Origin: Enoplosus armatus
Lineage: Eukaryota > Chordata > Actinopteri > Centrarchiformes > Enoplosidae
Assembly (NCBI RefSeq): GCF_043641665.1
Contig: NC_092188.1
Location: forward strand, 18,435,704 to 18,499,703
Direction of reading: 5' to 3'
Length of the DNA stretch: 64,000 nt
The notes beneath the pieces were generated by a model. That model was given only the letters and a program-made list of their open reading frames with translations, was not told the DNA's origin and did no database searches. Below, piece by piece: positions 50,391 to 62,100 of this stretch; the stretch's first letter is position 1; every line of letters starts with the position of its first letter. Both the position numbers and the translations under genes were made by a program.

Positions 50391-52805
50391 ATTTCATTTC
50401 ACAATTTGAATCACAGTGTATTTGTCTGTCCAATTTTTTTGTAGTATTTCTATTCAATTTAATGCGGCTTTAACTATTTTTTTTAATATAATTTAACATT
50501 AAAGTAATAAGTAGTGTGTGATTGTATTTTGTAAGGGAATTTCTGTACTCAGTTCATATTCCTGTTTTACTATTGAGGAAGATATATTTTCATTTGAGTT
50601 ATCAGATTAAAGTGATCAAATAATATTATATAGCACAATAAACAAGACAGTTAATGATTATTGTTGTATTTCTCACATTTTATTTTATTTTTTTCCATCC
50701 AACAGCTGCTGCAACATGCAGTACTGGCTGGCATCATTTTAGCATAGAATGATTTATGTTTTCTAGTTTATGTGTCCAAACTAAACCACATCTGCTGTAT
50801 CATGACTAAAACTCACCGTAGAGCACTATTTGAAATTACACTTCCCCTGTTATTTGCCATCAAACTAACATTTACACTCTCTCGTTGCTTGTGAAATGTA
50901 TTTCTTAGTTCATAATGATATGACAATAATGATGACAGTCATTGGCACATGCTGGGTATGTGACACAAATGGCATATAAATCCAGATGTGACTGGCTTTA
51001 ATGAGCAGCTGTTGACGATAATCCAGCTGATAAATGACTTTTAGACGCTTTAAACCCTTCAGCTCCAGTATCTCTCCATGTGGAGTTTAATTTGAACATG
51101 ACATCATGAGATGTAATGAAATATCAGGGAGCAGTGTGGTAGCTTAGTGCACCAGCCACATATTCACAGTGTCATGTTGACTGAAATCCAGGGAACGGCC
51201 TCCCTCTGTCTCTCCCTCTGTCTGTCTTGTATTTAACAAAACAGAGAGATGCCATGCTCGTGATCTTAAAAACAGTGCTGAAACTGCTCAGAATAATAAA
51301 GCTGCAGGTAGCTGTGAACACAATCTGTGGCCTTCCTTGTCCGTCGGCTTGCTGTGCTGGTCTCCATGTCGTTGCTTTTGCAGTAAAGGTGTGACGGATA
51401 CTGTGCAGTGCAAGAAATCTCAGCATGATTTCACAGGTAGATCTCAGTGCTAGCACATCACTCAGCTGTATTGTATAACTGTGAATAGCTGTTGTTGGGT
51501 TTCAGCTGTTTCTGACTCTCAGACCCTCAATTTTCCTCCAGCAGAAATCGGCATGAGTGTTGCCTCGCTGTCTGCGCAGGGTACGTGCGGGGTGGAGGAC
51601 TTTTACCATGGCAACCACTAATGCAGTATAGATGCAGGGACTGAGCCGTTGTAATGATACAGGGTTGGAAGGCAGGTGAAATGTCATCCGGGCTGTTGTT
51701 TTAAATGAGCAAGGAGTGCTTTTGATGTCTAGTGTGGTCAACACTAAATCCCACTTGCCTCTGCTGTGGAAATAAGGTTCTTGTATTAGTTCAGCACAAC
51801 AGCATCCGTCCTTTCAGCAGTTTGTAGATGACAATAGAATGTCATCAACATGGCTTCCTATACTGCATTATAGCACAAATTTTTAAGTCCACTCTGCCAA
51901 TATTGTCAAGTGTCTCCTCCACATTGTTTCCTATATCGGCTTATACTGCCCAATCCTCATAATCCCACTGTAGTCTGAGTCAAATATCTGGTCCCTGCAG
52001 TGTCCTGTCACCTTCTTCTAGGATGTGACTTTTTTTTTTTTATCCTCGTCTTCCACCTCTTCACACACTGGATTACAACTAAGCAACTTTGAAAAGTGAC
52101 ACCTAACAGGTTAACATGGAATTTAGCTTGAAGTATATTTTGGGTTAATAATCATATCATGTTTTTGTCATTAGAAAAAAGTGTAATTTCCCTACTGTAT
52201 ATTCTGCAGTGAATAAGGTGATGCAATGTTTGCATGTCATGTGTAAAAACACAGTGCACTGAAGCATGCAGTGTAGCAAACTAAATAAAATAGCGGATAT
52301 ACAGAGGTAATGCTGCTCGGTAGTTGTTTTAAAGCTAATTCATCCATATGTGTTACTTAGTTCACAGTGTATTTTATATTGTACATAGAATACACCAGGC
52401 CTCATTTGTCTCATTTTCCCTGTCAGCGAAATATAATACTAAATGCATAACCAAAGTGGATGTATAACCTTGAGAAATAAACAGTATATGCTTGTCACAG
52501 ACTGAGACATCTACAGCTCTACAGTTTCTTCAAAAGAAATGATATGTTTGGTTTCGCCCTGCTGTGTGCGAGCTATTTTTCAAGAAGGCCACAACCCTCT
52601 ACACGAGAGTGTCAGTCCAAAACAAACCCTCCTTCCATGTGGCCCTGTCTTTTGCGCTTCCCTGACCTGCGCTACTATTGCTGTCTGCGTGTGTGTGTCC
52701 TTGTGCGTGGGGGGTGTTTGTTTTGTCTACCCCTATCTATAGCTCCGTCCTGCCCCTTTCTTTCACAGTTAGAGAAAGGAACCACACCCCTCAGCCCTTG
52801 GCCCA

Positions 52806-52807
<2 letters not shown>
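50391..52807. other. Intergenic, no gene recognised
   Basis: AT-rich, with a 12-nt poly(T) near 52029-52040. Minus-strand frames at 51172-51456 and 51502-51744 have no recognisable domains. Confidence 0.5.

Positions 52808-52844
<37 letters not shown>
52808..52844. repeat. (TG)18 microsatellite
   Basis: A nearly pure TG run. Short CA stretches follow at 52962-52973 and 53130-53142. Confidence 0.95.
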
Positions 52845-52845
<1 letters not shown>

Positions 52846-53390
52846 CGTTTTGCTCTCTTAGGATTTGGGGATTTCTACTGCCGTCTCTGTTCCTCAGCAA
52901 TAGCTATGCAACACCAAACACATATACTTCTGCATAAAATCAACATAGGAAGTTCTATAAACACACACACACACTACTGTATCCTATTCTACACACTCTT
53001 TCTACACACATCCATACAGGAGGTTTTGAATTACACATTCACAGGTAGAGGAACACATACAGTATACTTACACATAAATTAGAACATGGCACACACATAT
53101 GCCAATGCAAGCATATACACAGGTTGTACACACACACACACATGCATATGTAAACACATCAAGTTGAAGCGTGAATGTGACCCGTGCTTCCCTTGTGAGT
53201 ATTAAACCCCAGGGAGACCAAAACCTTCCTGTTTTGGTGTGTTTGCGTGTGTTATCCTGGGTTCTGTGTTATCATGGGCTCGTCCTCTGTTTAGTGAGAG
53301 CAGAAGGCACATACACATGCATGCAGTTTCCTCACAATCCTGCATTAAGCCGGATGAATGCACAAGTCAGGATAATTGTTGGTTCTGTCA

Positions 53391-53392
<2 letters not shown>

Positions 53393-53427
<35 letters not shown>
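53393..53427. repeat. (TG)17 microsatellite
   Basis: A pure TG run of 35 bp. Confidence 0.95.
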
Positions 53428-53428
<1 letters not shown>

Positions 53429-55879
53429 TGCAAGCAAGTAACAATGTCTGCAATCCCCCGTGGTTTGCTTACTGTATGTGTGCCGGTCTGTATTCTAATT
53501 TTAAATCTGCTTTGGCACATTTCTATTTTAAAACTGTAAGACACACATGGAAAACACTGTGTTGGACCTTTTATTCAGTCAAATATGTACGTGGATTTTT
53601 TTCAATATTAAAGCCCTGATGGTGTTTCAGTGCGAGAATGTTGTCAGACCAGCTCCATGACGGCTTCATCTTTACCCAATGAACAGATTTATACTATTAG
53701 CTGATTACTTAAAGTGAATGGAGCCCTGCACGGTGCATGATGTTGGATAGCAGCCAAATATTACCAGCAAAGATACAAAGATAATTAAATCAGAGTGGAA
53801 AATATAACTAGAAATCAATATTGTCCTGCAAGTGAGCATTTGACATGTTTTATTTTTAGAATAGATATTAGTTGTATTCCGTCAATGATATGTTTTAAAT
53901 GAAGACACAAGGTTTTTTATGAACCACATTTATTAACACACAAACACGTTTGTCATTACAGTTACATTATGCCTTTTCTAAAACGTGCTGTCTTGATGTC
54001 CATACCAATCTACATTTATCAATAAATTGCAGGTGTAAATACTCATCCAGCGAACTCCCCACGATGGAACATGAAACAGCCCATCCAGCTGGAAGAACAA
54101 GTGCTGTGTGGGCTCCCTGAAGTGGTGCAACACTGGGTCATTGGAGAGCCACAGCATGTTTGGGAACAGAACTGGCTGTGTTATTTCAGCACAGCCTGTT
54201 GGATGAAGGGCCATTTCACAGGCATTATGGATTAATCTTTGGCAGGATCTCTCCAGGATCAGACAAAATTGGATGTTTAACCTCACGTGTCCTAGAGCCG
54301 AGAGTTCTCTTGTGATTACTAACCAGGATAGAGAGGATTGAATCTGACCCACATTGAGTTAAACATCACATACACACATACTGTATTCAAAGTGACTCCT
54401 GAATGAAAAGATGAAAATATAGTACGTATACACATCCGTCCTCAGGTGAGTGTGATCCAAACCCTGAAAAATGATTCCATTCACAACATTATGGTCCACT
54501 GATGTATCACTCAATGCAGAGAGAAGACATTAGTTGGCCTCTGTCAGGTACTTTTCCTCAATCTACTTTATCAAATAAAATATTTTGGAATATACAGTGG
54601 TGTTGTAGTTTCTGCACTTCTCCCCTTTCACTTGATGTCTGGCTACTCTTCCACAAACAGAAAAATAAAAATGAAAATGTACAGTTGTATTTATTACTCC
54701 ACCTTGCTGTTCATATTAGCTACACAGAAACACAGGTTCACAGCTGAAACCTCCCACCTCTTCCTTCACTTATTATGAGCTGTTTGCTATGTTGGGCTGA
54801 GTGTAGAAATATTAGCAAGTTCAGGAGCAGTGATTGACAGGTCTAAAATTAACAGGCAAGGTGCAATTTAACATTTCACATGCAGAAAGAATTGTAAAGC
54901 AGTATAGGCCTAGAGCTATGGATATGAGAGAATCCTTGTAAACAGTAATAAAATGAACAATGTGAATGAAGTTACATGAATGTGATTTATTTTCTTGCAG
55001 TATGAGACACAAACATACAAATTGATGCTGCTTATCAATGAAATACTGTATATGACGCAGACACACTGAATGCATAGACAGTTTGCTCAATGCAGAATGA
55101 GTCTCACAGACATCACAGATTAGACTTCAGTGGGATTTCCAAAGATGGTAAATCAGATTTTTAACCCTGTGCTCTTAATCCAGACCCAGTGGTCACAGAC
55201 GGATATACTACGGTGACAATATGGTTCTGTTTAAATCTTTATTGTAACTAAAGCCCAACTCTGTAACTACACTGTTGCATCCTCTCTTGAAACACTGTCA
55301 ATCCCCTACTGTCATTTTCTTTTTTACATTATTTATTCATTGCTTGTCATTGTGTGGCAGAAATAACATACAGTTTTGATTAATAATAAATCACAGAGAC
55401 ATTTACATTTTGAAAGGCCTGTAAACACTGGAGTAAAAGACGTCTGTGTTTTGATTTATGTTGAGTTAACACTATTCCATCAGGTAAAACTCCACAATTT
55501 GTGCAATATAAATACACACATACACATTAAAAATCAAATCTGCTCTTCTACTCTAATATATGCTCTTGTGATTTTTGTGTTGAGACATTAATCATAATAA
55601 CCAGTAATGTAAACAGCTAGATTTTCAGAATGGTTTTGGAAGTGTTATATTCCTAGAAATGCTCTTTTTAGGTTGGGTAAGATCTATTTCACTAAAAGCA
55701 AGGCGGGTATGCCTTCTTTTATGAAGAAACAGTATTGTACAAGAGAGTGCACTTGTGAGCAGGTGAACTGCTGTAAAGATTACCATCTAGCACAGGTACT
55801 GCATGAACCATTCTCTCAGTTCAGAGATACAGTTTTCATGATAATATGTTATAATATATTTTATGCTAGATTCCTTTCT
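53428..55879. other. Intergenic with one unassigned open frame
   Basis: The minus-strand frame at 53978-54352 (124 codons) is neither repetitive nor compositionally extreme, but I recognise no domain, and no matching splice or promoter signals stand out. The + strand between about 54064 and 54212 is also open. An unnamed repeat or conserved non-coding DNA are the alternatives. Confidence 0.4.
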
Positions 55880-56095
55880 TTTTCACAACAGCACCCACAT
55901 CCACAGTCTTTAGACTATATACTGGAAAAGTTGGAGGCTATGTGCCTTGCTCAAGGACAATAGTAAGTATTGAGAGGAGATTACTGTACGTTTCTCATTT
56001 AACTCAGACTCACCCAGCCATATTTGAAATGTAAACCAGCAAACTTCTGATCACCAGCCTGTCTCCTAACCATTACACTACCTTTCCACTGATAT
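55880..56095 (-). mobile_element. tRNA-derived SINE with CORE/MIR-like body
   Basis: Read on the minus strand from about 56090, it starts GGTAGTGTAATGGTTAGGAG (A-box-like), continues to GCTGGTTTACATTTC (degenerate B box, complement at about 56026-56040) and later reaches CCTTGAGCAAGGCACAT (complement at about 55940-55955). The head is a tRNA-like RNA polymerase III promoter. The 'CTTGAGCAAGGCAC' word is a hallmark of vertebrate SINE bodies, including those of fish. The copy is diverged and old. Confidence 0.7.
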
Positions 56096-57640
56096 ATGTT
56101 TGGGAATATAATCAAAATATCTGCAACCCAGAATGTTATGTCATCCTGTTTTCTTGAAGTCACCCACTGTAACATGATTTCGTACCTGTTTGGTTGTATC
56201 GGCATGCTCCTGTGAAATCACGTGACAACAGAGCCGAGCCATTTCATTTCACAAATCATGGCTGTATATTAAACTGACTGACAGCAGTAATTCTCACTGT
56301 GGTTTGAAAGCCATTCAAAATAAAATCAATTACACTCAGTTAGCGTAATTTTCCATGTTGCAATCTAATGACACAGGGTGGATTCATTCTAGGTGATGTG
56401 CTCATATATTGTGTATACTGGCTGTGTTGATGTAATTCCCGTATATCCTATCCAGGGACTGCTGCATTCACTGTTTTGAATTAGAGTTTGGCTTTCGGTA
56501 ACCTATTCCGCCCACATACTGTAAATAACGGTTAAGGAAATAGCCTGTAGGCAGATGACAAGAGAGGATTTTACCTTGGTTTGCACATGACATTGTTAGC
56601 TGTAGAATGAAGGGACAATGTGAAGGTAGCACATTACCTTTATAACACAGATTAAGGGACCAAACACTGACTAGAGGACTTGTAATGCATATTCAAATTT
56701 CCAACTAACTTACTTAAAATACTTCCTGAAAATTAATAGCCACAACTCTGTGATCTCAGACTAAAGAGGAGATCACACTATTCACTTGAAGGACCTCGGC
56801 TATGCCCGTAGATCACTAATAATGTTAATGACTGAATATGCTTTCTAATGGAGTCAGGAAGTATAATTAATCTAATTCTACAATATTTGGAAGAAATAAT
56901 CCTTTTAGCAATGCATGCATTGTTTGATCAATTAAGTATATAATACAATTGCCTGAACTCTGATTTTCTCCTACCCACACTGAAAACAGTAGTTATGAAT
57001 CACTTCCTTTGGATATTTCCTGAGAATGTTGATTTACTTCAGTAATCAACAACTCTCCAGTAATCACTGACAATCTCTGACTCACAAATTCATCACTTTT
57101 CTGCTGCACCCAACCTTTTGCTTTATTGCAGAAGTTACTAATCACATATTTTTGTTCAGGAAGCTTGTAGCCAAAGAGCTGCTTGCTGGTTACAATTTGA
57201 ATAGCCAATACCATATCCAGTGTCTATTGATTGAAACTGAAACTGAAAATCGAAAGTGTAATAAAAAATGATATCTCCTTTTTGAGTTTTTTGTTATTTG
57301 CAATGCTTGTGTTTTATTTATCATCATTTGACCCTTTGCATCCCCTAGCTTTTGGAGTCGCAAATGAAAATATGGTACCTCAAATAAAAACCATAATTTG
57401 TTTCTTGGAAGTGACTTTCTATTAGGCCTACTGTGATTATTGCTGATTTTGTGGACTATTTGTTTATTTATTTATTTTAAATCTGTGAGGTTATCTGTTT
57501 GTTCTATTGGGGCAGGGGAGTACTGGTAAGGGTAGTGCTGTTGGCATTGAAACTCTCACTGTCACACTCTGTATAGGTGAAGGATATTATCCGTTTTTCA
57601 CAGTCCAAGAGGTTTAACTTGGGAAAAGGAATCGGATTTC
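56096..57640. other. Intergenic, upstream of the putative promoter
   Basis: AT-rich sequence, no exon supported. A (TTTA)n-like run lies near 57459-57477. Confidence 0.5.
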
Positions 57641-57644
57641 CCTT

Positions 57645-57660
57645 TTCTAGTCCGCCGGAA
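57645..57660 (+). promoter_or_regulatory. Possible ETS site upstream of promoter
   Basis: CCGCCGGAACTTC (about 57651-57663) contains the ETS core CCGGAA, about 260 bp upstream of the predicted start site. Such sites are common at CpG-rich promoters. This is a single short match, so weak. Confidence 0.3.
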
Positions 57661-57885
57661 CTTCATTCAATTGTGTATTCATGCTCACGCCGTAGACATT
57701 GATTTGGGCTTGCTTTACTTTATTAAATCAACTAAAACTCACAACTAATGCATGTAGTCATTGTGATAGGTACATGTATGTGGAGACGCGTAAGAATAAC
57801 ATGAATTAAAGATTTATCTGATTTTAGTTTCTATTTTATTCGATCGCACGGCAGGATATGTAACCACTGGAGGTGTTCTCCGGTC

Positions 57886-57920
57886 TATATAAAAGCGCCG
57901 CCATCTTACATTTTTCAGTC
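57886..57920 (+). promoter_or_regulatory. Core promoter: TATA box, YY1-type word and initiator
   Basis: TATATAAA (57886-57893) is followed by GCCGCCATCTT (57897-57907), the consensus YY1 site, and by TTCAGTC (57914-57920), an initiator match. The distance from the first T of the TATA box to the initiator A (57917) is 31 bp, the usual spacing for RNA polymerase II. CpG dinucleotides become frequent from about 57840 to 58200 compared with the AT-rich flanks. The three elements in correct order and spacing make this the best-supported gene signal of the window. The start site itself is predicted, not observed. The orientation implies a gene extending right. Confidence 0.7.
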
Positions 57921-57952
57921 ACTGCTGTTCCGGCGAAGCTAACAGTGACTGA
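57915..57952 (+). other. Perfect 10-bp hairpin at the predicted cap site
   Basis: TCAGTCACTG (57915-57924) and CAGTGACTGA (57943-57952) are exact reverse complements, separated by 18 nt. The left arm begins 2 nt before the predicted start A, so the mRNA would carry a stem-loop at its extreme 5' end, a position where structure can hinder ribosome loading. The loop is not an iron-responsive element, because the CAGTGA word lacks a paired stem flanking it. Confidence 0.6.
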
Positions 57953-58146
57953 CTGTAGAGGGAGTGGACGAGGGCTCCCCGCTGACGCTCGTCTTCACAT
58001 TTTCCTTGACTTTTCCATTTCTAAGTGGTTTTTACTCTCCAGGATCCGAGTGGACGGACTTTCTGTGTTGACAAGGGTAGGCTTCAACATTCAAAACTGT
58101 CGGCTACACTCAGTGTCTCCCTCTTTTCTAGTCGGGCTCTCCTTGA

Positions 58147-58278
58147 ATGCCAGCAGGAATGGAGACGGTTGTTGTGTGCGGGCCGTCCGGTGATGCTGCT
58201 GCTGCTGCTGCTGCTGCAGCAGCTAGTGAGCCAGCTGCTTTCACGGCAGATATTTGGGATATGCCATCCACCTCCTAA
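58147..58278 (+). CDS. Short polyalanine ORF in the predicted first exon
   Basis: The first ATG of the predicted transcript (58147, weak context) and an in-frame ATG at 58159 (GGAATGG: purine at -3, G at +4, good context) open the same frame, which ends at TAA 58276-58278 (43 or 39 codons). The peptide begins METVVVCGPSGD, continues with ten alanines encoded by the GCT/GCA repeat, then SEPAAFTADIWDMPSTS. It may be an upstream ORF regulating a later start, or the N-terminus of a longer protein if splicing uses the donor at 58226. A second ATG at 58193 reads the same repeat as MLLLLLLLQQ up to 58300. I recognise no family. Confidence 0.35.
   Translation: MPAGMETVVVCGPSGDAAAAAAAAAASEPAAFTADIWDMPSTS
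58195..58218 (+). repeat. (GCT)n trinucleotide repeat
   Basis: Seven GCT units followed by GCAGCA, coding for alanine in the frame from 58159 and leucine in the frame from 58193. Triplet repeats of this kind vary in length between individuals. Confidence 0.92.
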
Positions 58279-58946
58279 TGGGAACATGCCTATTTTATAG
58301 ACGGTACTCATTAACTTTATGATATCACGGGGTTGGTGTTAGGTAATAGAGACAGTAGTTCACAATTAGCTAAACGTATCCGATGGATTTCATTGCCTTA
58401 CAATTTATTCGGAAACCTTACTTTGGGAGTAAACGCCGATGTTGCGTCCTCGCTTGTTTCAATAGTTAACGTTAGCTTACGATAGCCATGGTTAGTTAGC
58501 TTATCTACTATTAGCCCACTTATGCCGCTGGCCACATTCCACTATTCTGACTCATGTTTGCTCGACTTGAGTTTCGCCTTTTGGTCGCTTGTTTTTGCAG
58601 CTGGTTTAGCTTAACATTCACTTAATATGAGGTGACGATACACGCGTTTGAAGCTCGGCCGTGAGCACAGCTTTGTGTTAAAACTAAGTTGGCGAACGTT
58701 AGTTAACGTTAGCCAAGTCGCGAAAACTCGTGAGGTGGGTTAACAAACATTTCATCGAAAGTTCAGCTGGAAGTGAAAACCGGTAGAAACTTTAATGTTA
58801 AATTGCTAGCGGAATCGATCCAAACGAATGTTAATGGTTAATATTTAAGTTTATTTTAGGTCAAAGGCCCGTGAGAGTGTGTTTCCACTCGTCCTTTTAA
58901 ACAAAGACCGACAAATTCCTCCCAGCCGTTGTGCTTTGGGAGGAAG

Positions 58947-59084
58947 ATGAGGAGGAGCCAGAGTGTGAAATTTGAGTCAGTGGTGTTGGAGCAAGAAAGT
59001 CAGGGCCAGCCAGCAGCTGGGGAGGTGGGGGGTGCAGCACACTATTATTTGGATAGTTGGTATGTGTTTATCTGTTTTTATTAA
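58947..59084 (+). CDS. Short ORF with possible splice donor, unassigned
   Basis: A 45-codon frame starts at an ATG with A at -3 (AAGATGA) and begins MRRSQSVKFESVVLEQ. Donor-like sequences lie inside it at GAG/GTGGGG (exon end 59024) and TTG/GTATGT (exon end 59059), so it could be an alternative first coding exon whose frame continues in a later exon. A 7-bp inverted repeat (CCTCCCA 58918-58924 and TGGGAGG 58937-58943) lies just upstream. No family is recognised, and a frame of this size also arises by chance. Confidence 0.2.
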   Translation: MRRSQSVKFESVVLEQESQGQPAAGEVGGAAHYYLDSWYVFICFY

Positions 59085-59135
59085 ATCTTATATTAGGTGT
59101 TTTCTTTTTCGCTTGGCCCCTTTTGCACAGCCAGA

Positions 59136-59164
59136 TGTGTGTGTGTGTGTGTGTGTGTGTGTGT
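59136..59164. repeat. (TG)14 microsatellite
   Basis: A pure TG run within the putative first intron. Confidence 0.95.
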
Positions 59165-62100
59165 TGGGCTGCTGGAGAGGGACAGGCGGGTGTCCACGGG
59201 AAAAATAAGTTGGCCACCTTGCTGCTTTTTGCCATCCAGTCGATACAGAAAACACGCGATGTGATGGCTTCAGTTGGAAAAGCTGTTTGTTGCATGTGGT
59301 TTAGTGTCCAAGTTGACATGGTGGTGAGATTTCAAGATATTCTTTTACTCGTCACTGATTATGTTTTGGTTTCATTGCAAAGAATGATTTAGCGATCAGA
59401 TTTAGAGATTAAACCGCGGCTGGAGGATGTTGACATCAGCGGCTCCAGATTTTATTTTAGTCACGGAAGACCAACAACTAAACTGGTTTTTATTTAAGAT
59501 AAGGACACGAGAGTGGGGTCGAGTTTTTACGTTTTACAAATTACTGAATTAATATCAGTCCCTGGTGTTTCCATGCCCCAGAAATCAGTGCATTGTTTGA
59601 CCCTCGTGTTTGTTTTAGAAGTGGTTGAAATGTTTTGTTTTGTTATTCGTCTTCCTGCTGTACTTCGGCGAAATCCCCGTTCAGATTACACAACGGAACA
59701 AAAAACTGAAAAACCCGTCATCTCGTCAGCAAAATGTTCTTCTAACGGTGCATTAACATCTTTAAGACAGAAGCGTGGGTGTAGACTGCGTCGGAGACCG
59801 GTAGTGGTATGTTTTTGAGGTAATCCACTTGCAAGAAGACCGTTACCATGAACCTTTCTAGTGGTATTGCAGTTACCTAATACTGTAGTTTTTTCTTTTT
59901 CTAATTACCCGCTTATGTGTCCGCAGTTAGATGGTAATTTGTATGCAATTTATAGGCAGATTAAATATTCGAGTAACAGTGGTGATTTAGATTTTTCCAT
60001 ATGTTTCAGATAAAATCACATATCCTCATGAGGAGACAAGGAAAGGATCAATCACTTTATATAAATACAGGTCCAGTTTAACACCCATGATAAATGTTTC
60101 CAAGCAATTGAATTATTTTGGAGAAAACATCTGTCAGGATTTTTATGTGCTTTTTGTACTACTCTCAACCTATTCAATCCATTTTAAATAGATTGATAAA
60201 TATTGAGCAGAGCAAGGGAAAAGTTGTCATGTGGAAGTTGCTTGGGTGTTTCCTGGAGCTCCTGTTTATCCATGGGCATCCAGCATTTTTTATTTGAGAC
60301 TCAGACCAAACACTGCAGCGGCTGCAGGCATTGAGCTCGTTGTATTGTTGGCAGCCAGCAGTGAGTGCTGCTGACCCTGCACATTACGTGGCTAACACTG
60401 AAGCCTGTGGCAGCTGCTGTCTCTATGCTTGTGCCGATAATGCAGCTTGTGTGGGTCATTTACTCATATGGATGTATTGAACTCAGTGTTTTTTTTCACT
60501 TGAGAGGAAACGGGCTGTGCAGGAGTTTAGATGGATTTGGTTCTTTTTGAAGTCTTGCTCTCAATTAATACATTTTTCTTCAACCCAAGCACTGTGTACT
60601 TCCTCTAACAAATTAATTTAATATGTTATTTAAATACCACAGCATGCTAGGAAGAGACTGTAAAAGTAAGCCACTAATGTCTGCAGGCCAAAATAGTGAT
60701 TTTGTGTGATGCAATGCAGAGGAAGAGATTTATTTTTTTAAATGGAATTATGATACTGTCTTCTTTACACAAGGTAAACCTTGAGGCTCATCTGAACTCA
60801 CTTTGACTGTGGCTCGAATTTGCTGACAGAATGGCTATTTTTTTCTTTTCATCAAGAGGAAATGGAATTGGAGAGTTTGGATGTGCTTAGCTGCTATGAA
60901 TAAATGGATACGAATTTCAACCCTCCTATTAGTTTATTTGGAGTTTCCTCAAATTACAAAGGAAAGATGATATTCAGTGATGTGTTGTTTTTTAGCGACA
61001 GAAGAAGATTTCCCACATAGCTTACATATTTCTTTCACGCTTGCTTAGCTAGCTGCTGATATGTTAGATAATTGGTTAAACTTGGGCATATTGGACCGTG
61101 TAGGTGTATCCATGGACCCATAATAACCTTATCTTTTATTTGTGGGAGTAGAAATTATCTCGTAATAGTTGTCAGTTATCTGGCTTTGTGCCTAATCCTG
61201 ATTGAGACATCTTCTCTGCAATTTAGCACCCTCTACATATGGGAAGTACTCATAGTTCAAAGAGCCATGGTTCCTACCCTGTATGTGAGATAAGTCGAGT
61301 CTCTTGCAGAGCATTTTTAATGTTAGAAGTGATCTTTTCTTGATTTTTATATTATAATTTTATTGTGCTTCGTCCAGTCTGTCTATGAATGTCAGGAGTT
61401 GTAGTCTCTATGCTCTGAATAGAGCCAGCCTAATAGACTACATCGGTACCCTTATCTGTTCTGTGAGGTAGCGTTAAAATCAAACCTCCTCTGAACAGAA
61501 ATGGTTGTGCTGGTTCACCTTTGTTTTGTTTCATGTTTGTCATTCACATTGATGACCTCTGGCTCTCAACGTGGACGGCGTGTTTTTCTTTACTATATTC
61601 AGGGCAGTGAAACAGACTGAAGGACACTATTCCTGACCATCCAGTTCTGTGCTGGAACAGTAAGCCTGTCATTTGAGTGTTGTCCTGGGACAGCAGTGCT
61701 GTGATTACACTTCACTTCATAGGACTTTGTGTGCCTGTGTGCATGCACATTACCTTGCCATCTACATTCACATTTGTGTGTGCCAAGAAAATACCTCTTC
61801 ATCCAAGTGTAGCTTCATGTGACTTCCCCCTTCGCCTCAGTTCCCTGTGGGTGCTTATGTCTCGATTCATCCCACATACTGCAACCAAGACAGCCATCTT
61901 GACTCTGGTGACTTGTGTGTAACTCATTAGTCATCTGGTTTCAATTATATGGCTTTTAACTGGACCAGGCACAACTCTACATATTGGATTTCACATCTGG
62001 CTTCAAAGAAACCTTTCGTTCAGATGTTTGTGGCCGGGCTGCTAGCCTGATATCTAGAACGCTTACTGTAATGAGTTTTTTTCTTTTTGTTTTAACGGTC

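Larger units (their letters stand above)
57917..58342 (+). other. Predicted first exon (mostly 5' UTR) of an unidentified gene
   Basis: Starts at the initiator A and contains no ATG for 230 nt. Possible splice donors are CTA/GTGAGC (exon end 58225) and TTAG/GTAATA (exon end 58342). The second is chosen because it matches the consensus better. An acceptor-like word CCCTCTTTTCTAG ends at about 58131, and a donor-like word lies near 58077. The resulting intron of about 54 bp would be too short for a vertebrate, so I do not split the exon. Downstream exons would be outside the window. The gene cannot be named from this sequence. Confidence 0.45.

Noticed and set aside
57940..57956. CAGTGA word resembling an iron-responsive-element loop in the 5' UTR
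   Set aside because: The nucleotides flanking the hexamer do not pair, and the word is instead one arm of the 10-bp hairpin.
58078..58131. Mini-intron between AAGG/GTAGGC and CCCTCTTTTCTAG in the first exon
   Set aside because: About 54 bp is below the usual minimum vertebrate intron size, so the sites are probably coincidental.
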